A stretch of 64,000 nucleotides of DNA. It comes from Szabonella sp046295215 (lineage in GTDB: Bacteria; Pseudomonadota; Alphaproteobacteria; Rhodobacterales; Rhodobacteraceae). The notes beneath the pieces were generated by a model, which was not told the DNA's origin, searched no databases, and was given only the letters and a program-made list of their open reading frames with translations. This document shows positions 41,222 to 49,628 of this stretch, one piece after another. The translations under genes were made by a program, and so were the position numbers. The stretch covers positions 19,784-83,783 of the forward strand of contig JBKBNP010000009.1 in assembly GCA_046295215.1 (NCBI GenBank), read 5' to 3'. Numbering within the stretch: the first letter of the stretch is position 1; the number at the start of each line of letters is the position of its first letter.

Positions 41222-42922
41222 TCAGTCCCCGAACGGCACGATCCCGCCCGCCAGCAAGGCAACCATCGTCGGCTGGTCCACATATCCGGTGGCGGCCAGA
41301 TCGCGCGCGGCCTGAAACCGCCGGATCGCCCGGCGTGCGCGCGCGTCGAACTGCCCGTCCACCGTGCCGGGGTCATAGCCCAGCCCTTCCAGCCGCCGCT
41401 CGATCAGCCGCCGCGCCAGCGGGTTGAGCCCCAGCGCCGCCTCCGCCGCCTCGGCCCGGGCGCGGTCCTGCCCGCCAGCAGCCGCGGTTTCAAGGTCTGC
41501 GATCTGTGCCCCTGCCTCCGCGGCAAAGGCACCTTGCGGAAACTCGGCCAGATAGGCCCGGAACGAGGCAATCGTCCCCCCGGCCCGCGCCGCATCCCAG
41601 GCCGCACGGTCGCGGACGGCGGCCTGCGTGCGCCGCCCTTCCTCGATCACGGCTAGCCGGTCGGTCGCAACATCGGCGAACAATCCGTCGGGAAAGCGGC
41701 GCAGATAGGCCCGCAGTCCCGCCTCATCCCCTGCCGCGCCGGTCTGGCTCCAGATAGTGCGGTCCTCCCGCTCCTGCTCGGCCCGGCGCGCCGCCGCCTC
41801 GGCCTCCAGTTCCGCCGCGCGCCGTTCGGCCTGTGCCGCCAGCCGCAGGGTCTGGTCACGGTCAAGAAAGCCCGTCGCCCGCAACCCCTGCCCGCGCTGC
41901 CAGGCGGTGATCGCCGCCCGGCTGCCAGGGCCGAACAGACCGTCGATGCCGCGCGGGTCATGCCCCAGCAGCGCCAGTTGCCGCTGGACCGTGCGCCGTG
42001 CGTCCCGGCTCAGGCCAAGCGCTGCCTCCGCCGCCTGCGCCTGCACCACCGGATCGGCGCGCAGCCGCTCCAGTTCCGACCGCGCCAATGCGGCGAACCG
42101 CCCCTGCGGCCAGGCCGCGACATAGGCCTCGTATCCTGCGATGGTGCCCGCGCTGCGCGCCCGCCCCCAGGCGGCATCTTCCTCGGCGCGCTCGGCTTCG
42201 GTCTGGCCCGATGTCGGCGGCCCCGGTGTCACGGCAACCGGCGGTGCGCCGGAAACCGGCCGGAAGGCCGCACCGCGCGGCAGATAGCCCGACAGCGCCA
42301 GCCCGGTCTCCCCCGCCCCGAGGTTGGACAGGCTCACCCCCTGCTGCACCAGTTTCTGCGCCGCGAACCGCGCCAGCGCCGTGGCATCGCCCGAAATCAC
42401 CGCCACCCCTTGCGGGATGTCGAGACGACCGATCCCCGGTTCCATCCGCCCGGCGCCCAGCGGCAGGCGGGCCGCCTCTGTTCCGATCCCGACCAGAGCC
42501 GCCCCCGGATGGGCCGCAGCAATGTCCAGCACCTCGGCCAGATCGACACCCACGCCCGCCAGCGCCGCCAGATCCGGCGCGCCCGCCTCGACCCCCAGCA
42601 GGACCGACCGCGTTTCGGTGCGAACCACATGGCCGCCCAGCAGGATCACCACCCGGTCCCCCGCCGCCACCTGCCCCAGCAGGTCCGACATCAGCCCGCG
42701 CATTTCCTCTGCCGTGCGATCCCGCGCGAGCGTCACGGTAAATCCCGCCCGCCGCAGCGCCTCGGCCGCATCGGCCAGCCGCCGCGCGCCCGCCACATCG
42801 GGCGCCTGCGCATAACTGCTGTTCGCAAGGATGAGAACCCGGTCCTCTGCCTGCGCTGCCGCCCCCCAGACCAGAACCACCAGCCCCGCCAGCACTCCGT
42901 TCCGCACCCGATTTCCGCTCAT
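41222..42922 (-). CDS. Caspase-like protein with two peptidoglycan-binding-like domains; no cysteine
   Basis: 566 residues from the ATG at 42922 behind GGAGGGGAG. Signal peptide (VLAGLVVLVWGAAAQA), then a caspase/metacaspase-like domain (about 26-200): RVLILANSSYAQAPDVAGA and VVILLGGHVVRTETRSVLL with His98. Where caspases have the catalytic Cys (DAC), this reads ALVGIGTEAAR, and I see no Cys anywhere. Then come paired W..A...TIA.Y.AY....P.G.FA repeats and two PG_binding_1-like units (about residues 320-380 and 500-560), with a coiled, acidic middle. Probably periplasmic; perhaps a non-catalytic binding or scaffold protein. Confidence 0.72.
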   Translation of the reverse strand: MSGNRVRNGVLAGLVVLVWGAAAQAEDRVLILANSSYAQAPDVAGARRLADAAEALRRAGFTVTLARDRTAEEMRGLMSDLLGQVAAGDRVVILLGGHVVRTETRSVLLGVEAGAPDLAALAGVGVDLAEVLDIAAAHPGAALVGIGTEAARLPLGAGRMEPGIGRLDIPQGVAVISGDATALARFAAQKLVQQGVSLSNLGAGETGLALSGYLPRGAAFRPVSGAPPVAVTPGPPTSGQTEAERAEEDAAWGRARSAGTIAGYEAYVAAWPQGRFAALARSELERLRADPVVQAQAAEAALGLSRDARRTVQRQLALLGHDPRGIDGLFGPGSRAAITAWQRGQGLRATGFLDRDQTLRLAAQAERRAAELEAEAAARRAEQEREDRTIWSQTGAAGDEAGLRAYLRRFPDGLFADVATDRLAVIEEGRRTQAAVRDRAAWDAARAGGTIASFRAYLAEFPQGAFAAEAGAQIADLETAAAGGQDRARAEAAEAALGLNPLARRLIERRLEGLGYDPGTVDGQFDARARRAIRRFQAARDLAATGYVDQPTMVALLAGGIVPFGD

Positions 42923-42962
42923 ACCCACTCCCCTCCGTTTCGCCACAGGGGAAGGACGCGCC

Positions 42963-44159
42963 TCAATCGTAGCTGCGCAGATCCTCTATCACCTTGCCAT
43001 CATTCGGCAAGCTGCCCGGCGGCACCAGTTCGACCTTGCCCCTGAGTTTCAACGTCTCAAAGATTGTACCCTCATACAACGCCGGATTGGCCGCCCGGGT
43101 TTCCACCTTCACGGTCATTTCATCCATTTCCCCACGCCGTGTGGCGACAATCCGCGCACGCGCAACCTCCGGATGTGCCGAGACAAAGGCCGCGACCTGC
43201 TCGGGGCGCACGAACATGCCCTTGATCTTGGTGGTCTGGTCCGCCCGCCCCATCCAGCCCTTGATGCGCCGACCCGTCCGCCCGCAGGGCGATTGCCCCG
43301 CCATGAAGGCCGAAAGATCGCCCGTCGCAAAGCGGATCAGCGGGTAATCGGGGTTGAGGCTGGTGACCACCACCTCGCCCACCTCCCCCTCCGGCACCGG
43401 ATCGCCCGTGCCGGGGCGCACGATCTCCACGATCACGCCTTCATCGAGGATCATCCCCTCCATCGCCGGGGACTCATAGGCGATATTGCCCAGATCGGCG
43501 GTGGCATAGCATTGCAGGCACAGGATGCCGCGATCCGCATAGAGCTGGCGCAAGGACGGAAACAGCGCGCCGCCGCCCACCACCGCACGGGTGATGGCGA
43601 GCCGCTCGCCCATCTCGTCGGCCTTGTCGAGGATCACCTTCAGATAGTCGGGCGTGCCCGCATAGGCCGTCGAGCCCACATCCACCGCCGCACGCACCTG
43701 CAATTCGGTCTGCCCGGTGCCCGCAGGCAAGACCCGCGCCCCCACCGCCCGGGCGCCGCTCTCAAAGATCATCCCCGCCGGGACAAGATGATAGGAAAAG
43801 CAGTTCTGCACCGTATCGGCAGGCCCGATCCCCGCAGCATGCACGAACCGCCCCATCCGCCACCAATCGGGACCGCTGCCCCCCGGTTCATAGATCGGCC
43901 CCGGCGACTGGAACACATGGGTCACCGCCCCGGTGTAAAGCCCGCCGAAGGGCGGGGCCGCGCGCTGCCAGTTCGTCAGATCCGACTTGCGCAGAACCGG
44001 CAGGGCCGCCAGACCGGCAAGGCTGTCGATCCGCGCGCCCTCCAGATGCCGCCCACCCGGCCGCGAAGCCGCCAGCGCCACACAGTCGCGCAGCGCCATC
44101 AGGTGATCCGCCTCGCGCGCATCTGGCGACCGGGTTTCCAGCGCGTCGAAATGGGTCAT
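42963..44159 (-). CDS. Phenylacetate-CoA ligase family protein, degenerate P-loop
   Basis: 398 residues from the ATG at 44159. Resembles PaaK in the middle and C-terminal parts: AGTPDYLKVILDKADEMG, VVVTSLNPDYPLIRFATGD and GRADQTTKIKGMFVRPEQV. The usual phosphate-binding SSGTTGKP loop is replaced by FQSPGPIYEPGG, so ATP use is uncertain. It is 14 bases after the LivF-type gene and is probably the last gene of the transporter operon. It may activate the transported acid to its CoA ester, or have lost that activity. Confidence 0.78.
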   Translation of the reverse strand: MTHFDALETRSPDAREADHLMALRDCVALAASRPGGRHLEGARIDSLAGLAALPVLRKSDLTNWQRAAPPFGGLYTGAVTHVFQSPGPIYEPGGSGPDWWRMGRFVHAAGIGPADTVQNCFSYHLVPAGMIFESGARAVGARVLPAGTGQTELQVRAAVDVGSTAYAGTPDYLKVILDKADEMGERLAITRAVVGGGALFPSLRQLYADRGILCLQCYATADLGNIAYESPAMEGMILDEGVIVEIVRPGTGDPVPEGEVGEVVVTSLNPDYPLIRFATGDLSAFMAGQSPCGRTGRRIKGWMGRADQTTKIKGMFVRPEQVAAFVSAHPEVARARIVATRRGEMDEMTVKVETRAANPALYEGTIFETLKLRGKVELVPPGSLPNDGKVIEDLRSYD

Positions 44160-44173
44160 CGCATGCTCCCCCC

Positions 44174-45028
44174 TCACGCCAGCCACCGTTTGCGGCGGCG
44201 ATAGCTGCGCACATCGCGGAAACTCTTGCGGCCCTTGTCGGACATGCCCAGATAAAATTCCTTCACATCCGGGTTCTCGCGCAATTCCTGCGCGGTCCCC
44301 TCCATCACCACCCGCCCGCTTTCGAGGATATATCCGGTATGGGCATGGCGCAGCGCCACATTGGTATTCTGTTCCGCCAGAAGGAAGGTCACGCCCTCGC
44401 GTTCGTTCACCGCGCGCACGATCTCGAAAATCTGTTCCACCAGTTGCGGCGCCAGCCCCATCGAGGGCTCGTCGAGCAGGATCATCTCGGGCTTCGACAT
44501 CAGCGCGCGGCCGATGGCCGTCATCTGCTGCTCGCCGCCCGAAGTATATCCCGCCTGGGATTTGCGCCGCTCGCGCAGACGCGGGAAATAGGTATAGACG
44601 ATGTCCAGATCGGCGGCGATGGCCGCCGCCCCGTCCTTGCGCGTATAGGCCCCGGTCAGGAGGTTCTCCTCCACCGTCAGATGCTCGAAACAGTGGCGGC
44701 CCTCCATGACCTGGATGACCCCTGCCCGCACCATCTCGGACGGGTCCAGATGCTGAACATTCTGGCCCTTGTAGGTGATGCTGCCCTTGGTCACCTCGCC
44801 CCGCTCCGACTTCAGCAGGTTCGACACCGCCTTGAGCGTCGTCGTCTTGCCCGCCCCGTTGCCGCCCAGAAGCGCCGTGATCCGCCCCTTCGGCACGGTC
44901 AGGCTGACGCCCTTCAGCACGAGGATTACATGGTTGTAGATCACCTCGATATTGTTGACTTCCAGCAATGTTTCCGCCTGCGGCGCGTCTTGCGCGTCCG
45001 GTCGGGTCGCAGGGCTGTCGTCCAGCAT
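44174..45028 (-). CDS. Liv-type ABC transporter ATP-binding protein (LivF-like)
   Basis: 284 residues. Walker A GGNGAGKTT, signature YTSGGEQQMTAIGRAL, Walker B MILLDEPSMGL and the switch His-type region LLAEQNTNVAL. A long C-terminal tail (EFYLGMSDKGRKSFRDVRSY) typical of LivF proteins in aromatic-acid type liv clusters is present. Start at 45028 follows GAAAGG. Pairs with the LivG-type ATPase at 48807-49628. Confidence 0.93.
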   Translation of the reverse strand: MLDDSPATRPDAQDAPQAETLLEVNNIEVIYNHVILVLKGVSLTVPKGRITALLGGNGAGKTTTLKAVSNLLKSERGEVTKGSITYKGQNVQHLDPSEMVRAGVIQVMEGRHCFEHLTVEENLLTGAYTRKDGAAAIAADLDIVYTYFPRLRERRKSQAGYTSGGEQQMTAIGRALMSKPEMILLDEPSMGLAPQLVEQIFEIVRAVNEREGVTFLLAEQNTNVALRHAHTGYILESGRVVMEGTAQELRENPDVKEFYLGMSDKGRKSFRDVRSYRRRKRWLA

Positions 45029-45095
45029 GGGTCTTGCCTTTCGAAAGGGTCGGGGGTGAAACCGGGGGGCCAGACGAACCGGCCCCCCGTCCTGG

Positions 45096-46382
45096 TCAGT
45101 TGCAGCGTTTCGCGATATTGGACTCGGCGGCATAGGCGGCGCTGTCCTCGGCCACCAGCGCGTCGATCACCTCCAGATCGCTTTCGATCCAGTCGGTGAT
45201 GAGGCTCCATTTCTTCGCGCCCGCATCCCATTGCTGCACGAGGCCGCGCCCCGGTCCGCCATGGTTTTCACAGGTGACCGCAAAGGCCGGGCCGAAATTC
45301 GGCAGGCCGATCTCGACCATCCGTTCCTCGGTGATCTCCAGCGCCTCCATCCCGTCGCGCATCATCGCAGGCGTGATGGCCGCCGTGCCATGGATCTCCT
45401 GCGCCTTGCGCGCGGCCTCGACCGCCAGCATCGAGGCATACATGCCGCGCGAATACAGCACCGACCCCACCTGATCGCCCGCGCCTGCGGCCTTTCCGGC
45501 GTCGATCACATATTTCTTCATGTCGGCATAGACCGGGTAATCCATCCCCGTCCCATGCATCGCGAGGCTCTTGTAGCCATGCGCCCCGTCGCCCACCGGC
45601 AACACGTCGTTTTCAGACCCGGACCACCAGACCCCGATGAAATTCTCCATCGGGAAACGGATATTCGCGGCCTCCTGGATGGCGACCGGGTTCATCACGC
45701 CCCAGCCCCACATCAGCACATAGTCCGGCTTGTCGCGGCGGATCTGGAGCCATTGGCTTTTCTGCTCCTGTCCGGGGCTGTCCACGGGCAGCAGGGTCAG
45801 CGCATAGCCATGCTTCTTGGCCAGTTCCTCCAGCGTGCGGATCGGCTCCTTGCCATAAGCGGAGTTGTGATAGACGAGCGCGATCTTCTTGCCGGTCAGG
45901 CTGCCGCCGTTTTCGCCGAGCAGGTAGTTGATCGCGATCGACGCCCCGTCCCAGTAATTCGCCGGATAGTTGAACACATGGCTGAACACCGTGCCGTTCT
46001 TGGACGAGGTGCGCCCATAGCCCATCGTGTGCATCGGAATGCCGTCGGCGGTGACCTTGGGGATAAGCTGATAGGTGATCCCGGTCGACAGCGGCTGGAT
46101 GACCAGCGGGTTGTCCCCCTTGATCGCCTCGTAGCACTCCACCCCCTTCTCGGTGTTGTAGGCCGTCTCGCATTCCGTCACGCGGATCTTGATACCGCCG
46201 ATCCCGCCATCGCGCTCGTTGATGAGCGTGAGGTAATCCGCATAGCCATCGGCAAAGGGGATGCCCCCGGCCGCGAACGGCCCCGTGCGATAGCTGAGCG
46301 AGGGAAAATGCAGATCCTGCGCCAGGGCCGGGGCCGCTGTCGCAAGGGCTGCGGCCATGAAGGCTGCAAATCTGAACGTCAT
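45096..46382 (-). CDS. Periplasmic substrate-binding protein of the second liv-type transporter
   Basis: 428 residues with a signal peptide cleaved after ALA at residue 21. The mature protein is a type I binding protein with LHFPSLSYRTGPFAAGGIPF at its start and VTECETAYNTEKGVECYEA, typical of the longer LivK relatives associated with aromatic or fatty acid clusters rather than leucine. TMGYGRTSSKNGTVFSHVFN lines the pocket. It lies between livM- and livF-type genes. Ligand unknown. Confidence 0.92.
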   Translation of the reverse strand: MTFRFAAFMAAALATAAPALAQDLHFPSLSYRTGPFAAGGIPFADGYADYLTLINERDGGIGGIKIRVTECETAYNTEKGVECYEAIKGDNPLVIQPLSTGITYQLIPKVTADGIPMHTMGYGRTSSKNGTVFSHVFNYPANYWDGASIAINYLLGENGGSLTGKKIALVYHNSAYGKEPIRTLEELAKKHGYALTLLPVDSPGQEQKSQWLQIRRDKPDYVLMWGWGVMNPVAIQEAANIRFPMENFIGVWWSGSENDVLPVGDGAHGYKSLAMHGTGMDYPVYADMKKYVIDAGKAAGAGDQVGSVLYSRGMYASMLAVEAARKAQEIHGTAAITPAMMRDGMEALEITEERMVEIGLPNFGPAFAVTCENHGGPGRGLVQQWDAGAKKWSLITDWIESDLEVIDALVAEDSAAYAAESNIAKRCN

Positions 46383-46450
46383 CTTGGGTCTCCTCCCGTT
46401 GATTTCATGTCATCTTGCCGGTTTCACCGGTCTTGTCCTTGGGCAGCCCC

Positions 46451-47527
46451 TCAATGCGGGAAGGGCCAGAGCCGCAGTTTTTCCTTGGCCAGCCGCCAGA
46501 GCTGGTTGAGCCCGTGCGGCTCGGCGATCAGGAAGATCACGATCAGCGCACCGACGATCATCAGTTCCAGATGCGCCGCCAGATCCGTGGGCCAGCCCAG
46601 CATCCCCACCAGAACGTTCTTCAGGAACACCGGCAACAGCACCAGAAACGCCGCCCCGGCAATACTGCCGAAAATCGACCCCAGGCCCCCGATGATGATC
46701 ATGAACAGCACGAGGAAGGACTTGTTGATCCCGAAGCTCTCGCCCACCTCCGCCGCTCCCAGATAGACCGCAAAGAACAGCGCGCCCGAAATCCCGATGA
46801 AGAAGGAACTGACCGCAAAGGCCGAAAGCTTGGTGGTCAGCGGGTTCACCCCGATGATTTCCGCCGCGATGTCCATGTCGCGGATCGCCATCCATTTCCG
46901 CCCGATGGTGCCGCGCGTCAGGTTCCGCGCCAGCCAGGCCAGCGCAAAGAGGAAGATCGCACAGGTCAGGTATTTCGCCGGGGCCGAGGCACTGGCCCCG
47001 GTCAGCGCCACGCCCAGAAAGGTCCGTTCCGGCGCAGAGATCTGGCCCGAGGCGGAATAATTGTAGAACCACGGTACCTTGTTGAACAGCCAGACAAGGA
47101 AGAACTGCGCCGCCAATGTGGCCACCGCCAGATAGAAGCCCTTGATGCGCAGGGAGGGCAGGCCGAACACCACCCCCACCGCCGCCGTGATCCCGCCCGC
47201 CAGCAGCACATGGATCAGGATCGACACGTCCGGAAAGGAGGTCATCAGCTTGTAGCAGGCATAGGCCCCCACCGCCATGAACCCGCCGGTGCCAAGGCTC
47301 ACCTGCCCGCAATAGCCGGTCAGGATGTTCAGCCCCAGCGCCGCGATGGCATAGATCAGGAAGGGCACGAATACAGCATTGGCCCAGTAATCGTTGATGA
47401 CAAAGGGGATGATCCCGAAAGCCACCGCCAGCACCGCGTAATAGCGCATCCGGTCAAACCGGATCGGAAAGGTCTGGCTGTCCTCGACATAGGAGGATTT
47501 GAAATCCCCGGCTTCACGATAGAACAT
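46451..47527 (-). CDS. Liv-type ABC transporter permease (LivM-like)
   Basis: 358 residues from the ATG at 47527, which follows GGAGGGAGG. About ten membrane helices; YAIAALGLNILTGYCGQVSL and GTGGFMAVGAYACY are LivM hallmarks, as is the cytoplasmic EAA-like loop IGRKWMAIRDMDIAAEIIGV. Forms the membrane channel with the LivH-type protein. A repeat element separates it from the livH-type gene. Confidence 0.93.
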   Translation of the reverse strand: MFYREAGDFKSSYVEDSQTFPIRFDRMRYYAVLAVAFGIIPFVINDYWANAVFVPFLIYAIAALGLNILTGYCGQVSLGTGGFMAVGAYACYKLMTSFPDVSILIHVLLAGGITAAVGVVFGLPSLRIKGFYLAVATLAAQFFLVWLFNKVPWFYNYSASGQISAPERTFLGVALTGASASAPAKYLTCAIFLFALAWLARNLTRGTIGRKWMAIRDMDIAAEIIGVNPLTTKLSAFAVSSFFIGISGALFFAVYLGAAEVGESFGINKSFLVLFMIIIGGLGSIFGSIAGAAFLVLLPVFLKNVLVGMLGWPTDLAAHLELMIVGALIVIFLIAEPHGLNQLWRLAKEKLRLWPFPH

Positions 47528-47570
47528 CGCCCCCCCTCCCTCCGCGCGCGGTTCCGGCGCGCGCAGCACC

Positions 47571-47622
47571 TCTCACCTGTTCCAAATATCCTCCGGGGGT
47601 GCGGGGGTGGAAAACCCCCGCT
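47571..47622 (-). repeat. Intergenic hairpin-tail element, copy 10
   Basis: Minus orientation after the livH-type stop: GGGGGTTTTCCACCCCC hairpin, then CCCCCGGAGGATATTTGG and AACAGGTGAGAGG. It lies inside the transporter operon. Confidence 0.8.
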
Positions 47623-47656
47623 CCTGTCTTCGCCGCCCGCGCAAGGTCTGTCATGC

Positions 47657-48643
47657 TCACACCCTCTCGATGATGCGTTCGCCGAACAGCCCCTGCGGGC
47701 GGAAGACGAGAAAGACCAGTGCTAGCACATAGGCGAACCAGTTTTCCGTGGCGCCCCCGATCATGCCGCCGATGAAGAACTCGAACAGCTTCTCTCCCAT
47801 CCCGATGATGAGCCCGCCCACGATGGCCCCGGGGATCGAGGTGAACCCGCCCAGCATCAGCACCGGCAGCGCCTTCAGCGCGATCAGCGACAGCGAGAAC
47901 TGAACGCCGGATTTGCTGCCCCACATGATCCCCGCGACCAGCGCCACAACCCCCGCGATGGACCAGACCATCACCCAGATGAAGCGCAGCGAGATCCCGA
48001 CCGACAGCGCCGCCTGATGGTCGTCCGCCACCGCGCGCAGCGCCCGGCCGTATTTGGTGAATTGCGAGAACAGCGTGAGCGAGATCACCAGCGCCGCCGC
48101 CACGACTGTCGCCACGATGTCCAGCTTGTCGATGAAGAACCCGTAGCCGAACCAGTTGAAGGTCACCTCGTCGATGGTCTCCGAAATGCCCTGCGGCAGG
48201 CCGACATCCAGCTTCTTGATCTCCGCGCCCCACATCACATCGCCCAGCCCTTCGAGGAAATAGGCAAGGCCGATCGTCGCCATGAACAGGATGATCGGCT
48301 CCTGATTGACCAGATGTTTGAGGATGTAGCGTTCGATCAGGATCGCGAGCCCCGTCATCACCACCGCCGTCAGGACAATCGCCACCAGCGAAGGCAGGGT
48401 CCAGCCGAAATTGTGCAGGCTGGTGCCGAACACCGCATTGATGAGATGCGCAAAGGGGATCTGCCCGTTCTGCAAACCCACCAGCGTCAGCGCGGCAAAC
48501 AGCGCCAGCACGCCCTGCGCATAGTTGAAGATGCCGCTCGCCTTGAAGATCAGCACGAAGCCCAGCGCCACCAGCGCATACATGACCCCGGCCATCAGCC
48601 CGTTGAGCGACACTTCCAGCGCGTAATAGAATTGATCGGGCAT
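47657..48643 (-). CDS. Liv-type ABC transporter permease (LivH-like)
   Basis: 328 residues. SLNGLMAGVMYALVALGFVL and GIFNYAQGVLALFAALTL at the N-terminus and the EAA-like loop YGRALRAVADDHQAALSVGI mark a LivH permease; a large periplasmic insertion around FNWFGYGFFIDKLD is typical of the longer type found in aromatic acid uptake systems. Pairs with the LivM-type protein. Confidence 0.93.
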   Translation of the reverse strand: MPDQFYYALEVSLNGLMAGVMYALVALGFVLIFKASGIFNYAQGVLALFAALTLVGLQNGQIPFAHLINAVFGTSLHNFGWTLPSLVAIVLTAVVMTGLAILIERYILKHLVNQEPIILFMATIGLAYFLEGLGDVMWGAEIKKLDVGLPQGISETIDEVTFNWFGYGFFIDKLDIVATVVAAALVISLTLFSQFTKYGRALRAVADDHQAALSVGISLRFIWVMVWSIAGVVALVAGIMWGSKSGVQFSLSLIALKALPVLMLGGFTSIPGAIVGGLIIGMGEKLFEFFIGGMIGGATENWFAYVLALVFLVFRPQGLFGERIIERV

Positions 48644-48806
48644 GGTTCAGCGCGCCTCCCTGCAACGGCCTGTGCGGCGACCATCCGTGAGTTGGCCATC
48701 CGTGCGGAGGCCATCGGCCCGGCTCCGCGCAATCCTGCCCCCGGGGATCCGCAGACAAGGCGCAGAGGGGGCGCAAAGGGGGTGACACGCCCGGGAAACC
48801 TGCCGT

Positions 48807-49628
48807 TCAGTCATGTGCCACCCCCAGATAGGCATCGATCACCGCCTGATTGTTGCGCACCTCGTCGGGGGTGCCGTCGCCGATCTTGCGGCCGTAATCC
48901 ATCACCACGACCCGGTCCGACAGGTCCATCACCACGCCCATGTCATGCTCGATCAGCGCGATGGTGGTGCCGAATTCGTCATTCACATCAAGGATGAAGC
49001 GGCTCATGTCCTCCTTCTCCTCGACATTCATCCCGGCCATAGGCTCGTCGAGCAGCAGCAGTTTCGGCTCTGCGGCCAGCGCGCGGGCCAGTTCCACCCG
49101 CTTTTTCAACCCGTAAGGCAAGCGACCCACAGGCGTCTTGCGGATATGCTGTATCTCGAGGAAATCAACGATCTTTTCGACCTTCTCGCGATGCTCCGTC
49201 TCCTCGGCTTGCGCCCGCCCCCACCAGATCGCCTGATCCAGCAGCCCGGTTTTCATCAGCGTCAGACGCCCCGTCATGATGTTGTCCAGAACGCTCATCC
49301 CCTCGAAGAGCGCGATGTTCTGGAAGGTCCGCGCAATCCCCTGTCGCGCCACCTGAAAGGGCTTCATCGACGGGCGGCGCTCCCCCCGGAACCAGACCTC
49401 CCCCTCCTGCGGGACATAGAAACCCGAGATGACATTAAGCATCGAGGACTTGCCCGCACCATTGGGCCCGATGATCGCCCGGATCTCCCCTTCGCGGATG
49501 TCGAAGGAAATATCCGTGATTGCCTTGACCCCCCCGAAACGCAGGGTGATGTTGCGCATTTCCATCAGAACGGGGCCGATCCTGCGCCCGTCGGCGGTGG
49601 TGTATCCTTCGGGGGAATGGGCATTCAT
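48807..49628 (-). CDS. Liv-type ABC transporter ATP-binding protein (LivG-like)
   Basis: 273 residues. Walker A GPNGAGKSSMLN, signature LPYGLKKRVELARAL (LSGGQ-like), Walker B LLLLDEPMAGM, and H-loop ALIEHDMGVVM; the inserted region WWGRAQAEETEHREKVEKI is characteristic of LivG. The start codon overlaps the stop of the acyl-CoA ligase gene by four bases, tying ligase and transporter expression. Confidence 0.94.
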   Translation of the reverse strand: MNAHSPEGYTTADGRRIGPVLMEMRNITLRFGGVKAITDISFDIREGEIRAIIGPNGAGKSSMLNVISGFYVPQEGEVWFRGERRPSMKPFQVARQGIARTFQNIALFEGMSVLDNIMTGRLTLMKTGLLDQAIWWGRAQAEETEHREKVEKIVDFLEIQHIRKTPVGRLPYGLKKRVELARALAAEPKLLLLDEPMAGMNVEEKEDMSRFILDVNDEFGTTIALIEHDMGVVMDLSDRVVVMDYGRKIGDGTPDEVRNNQAVIDAYLGVAHD

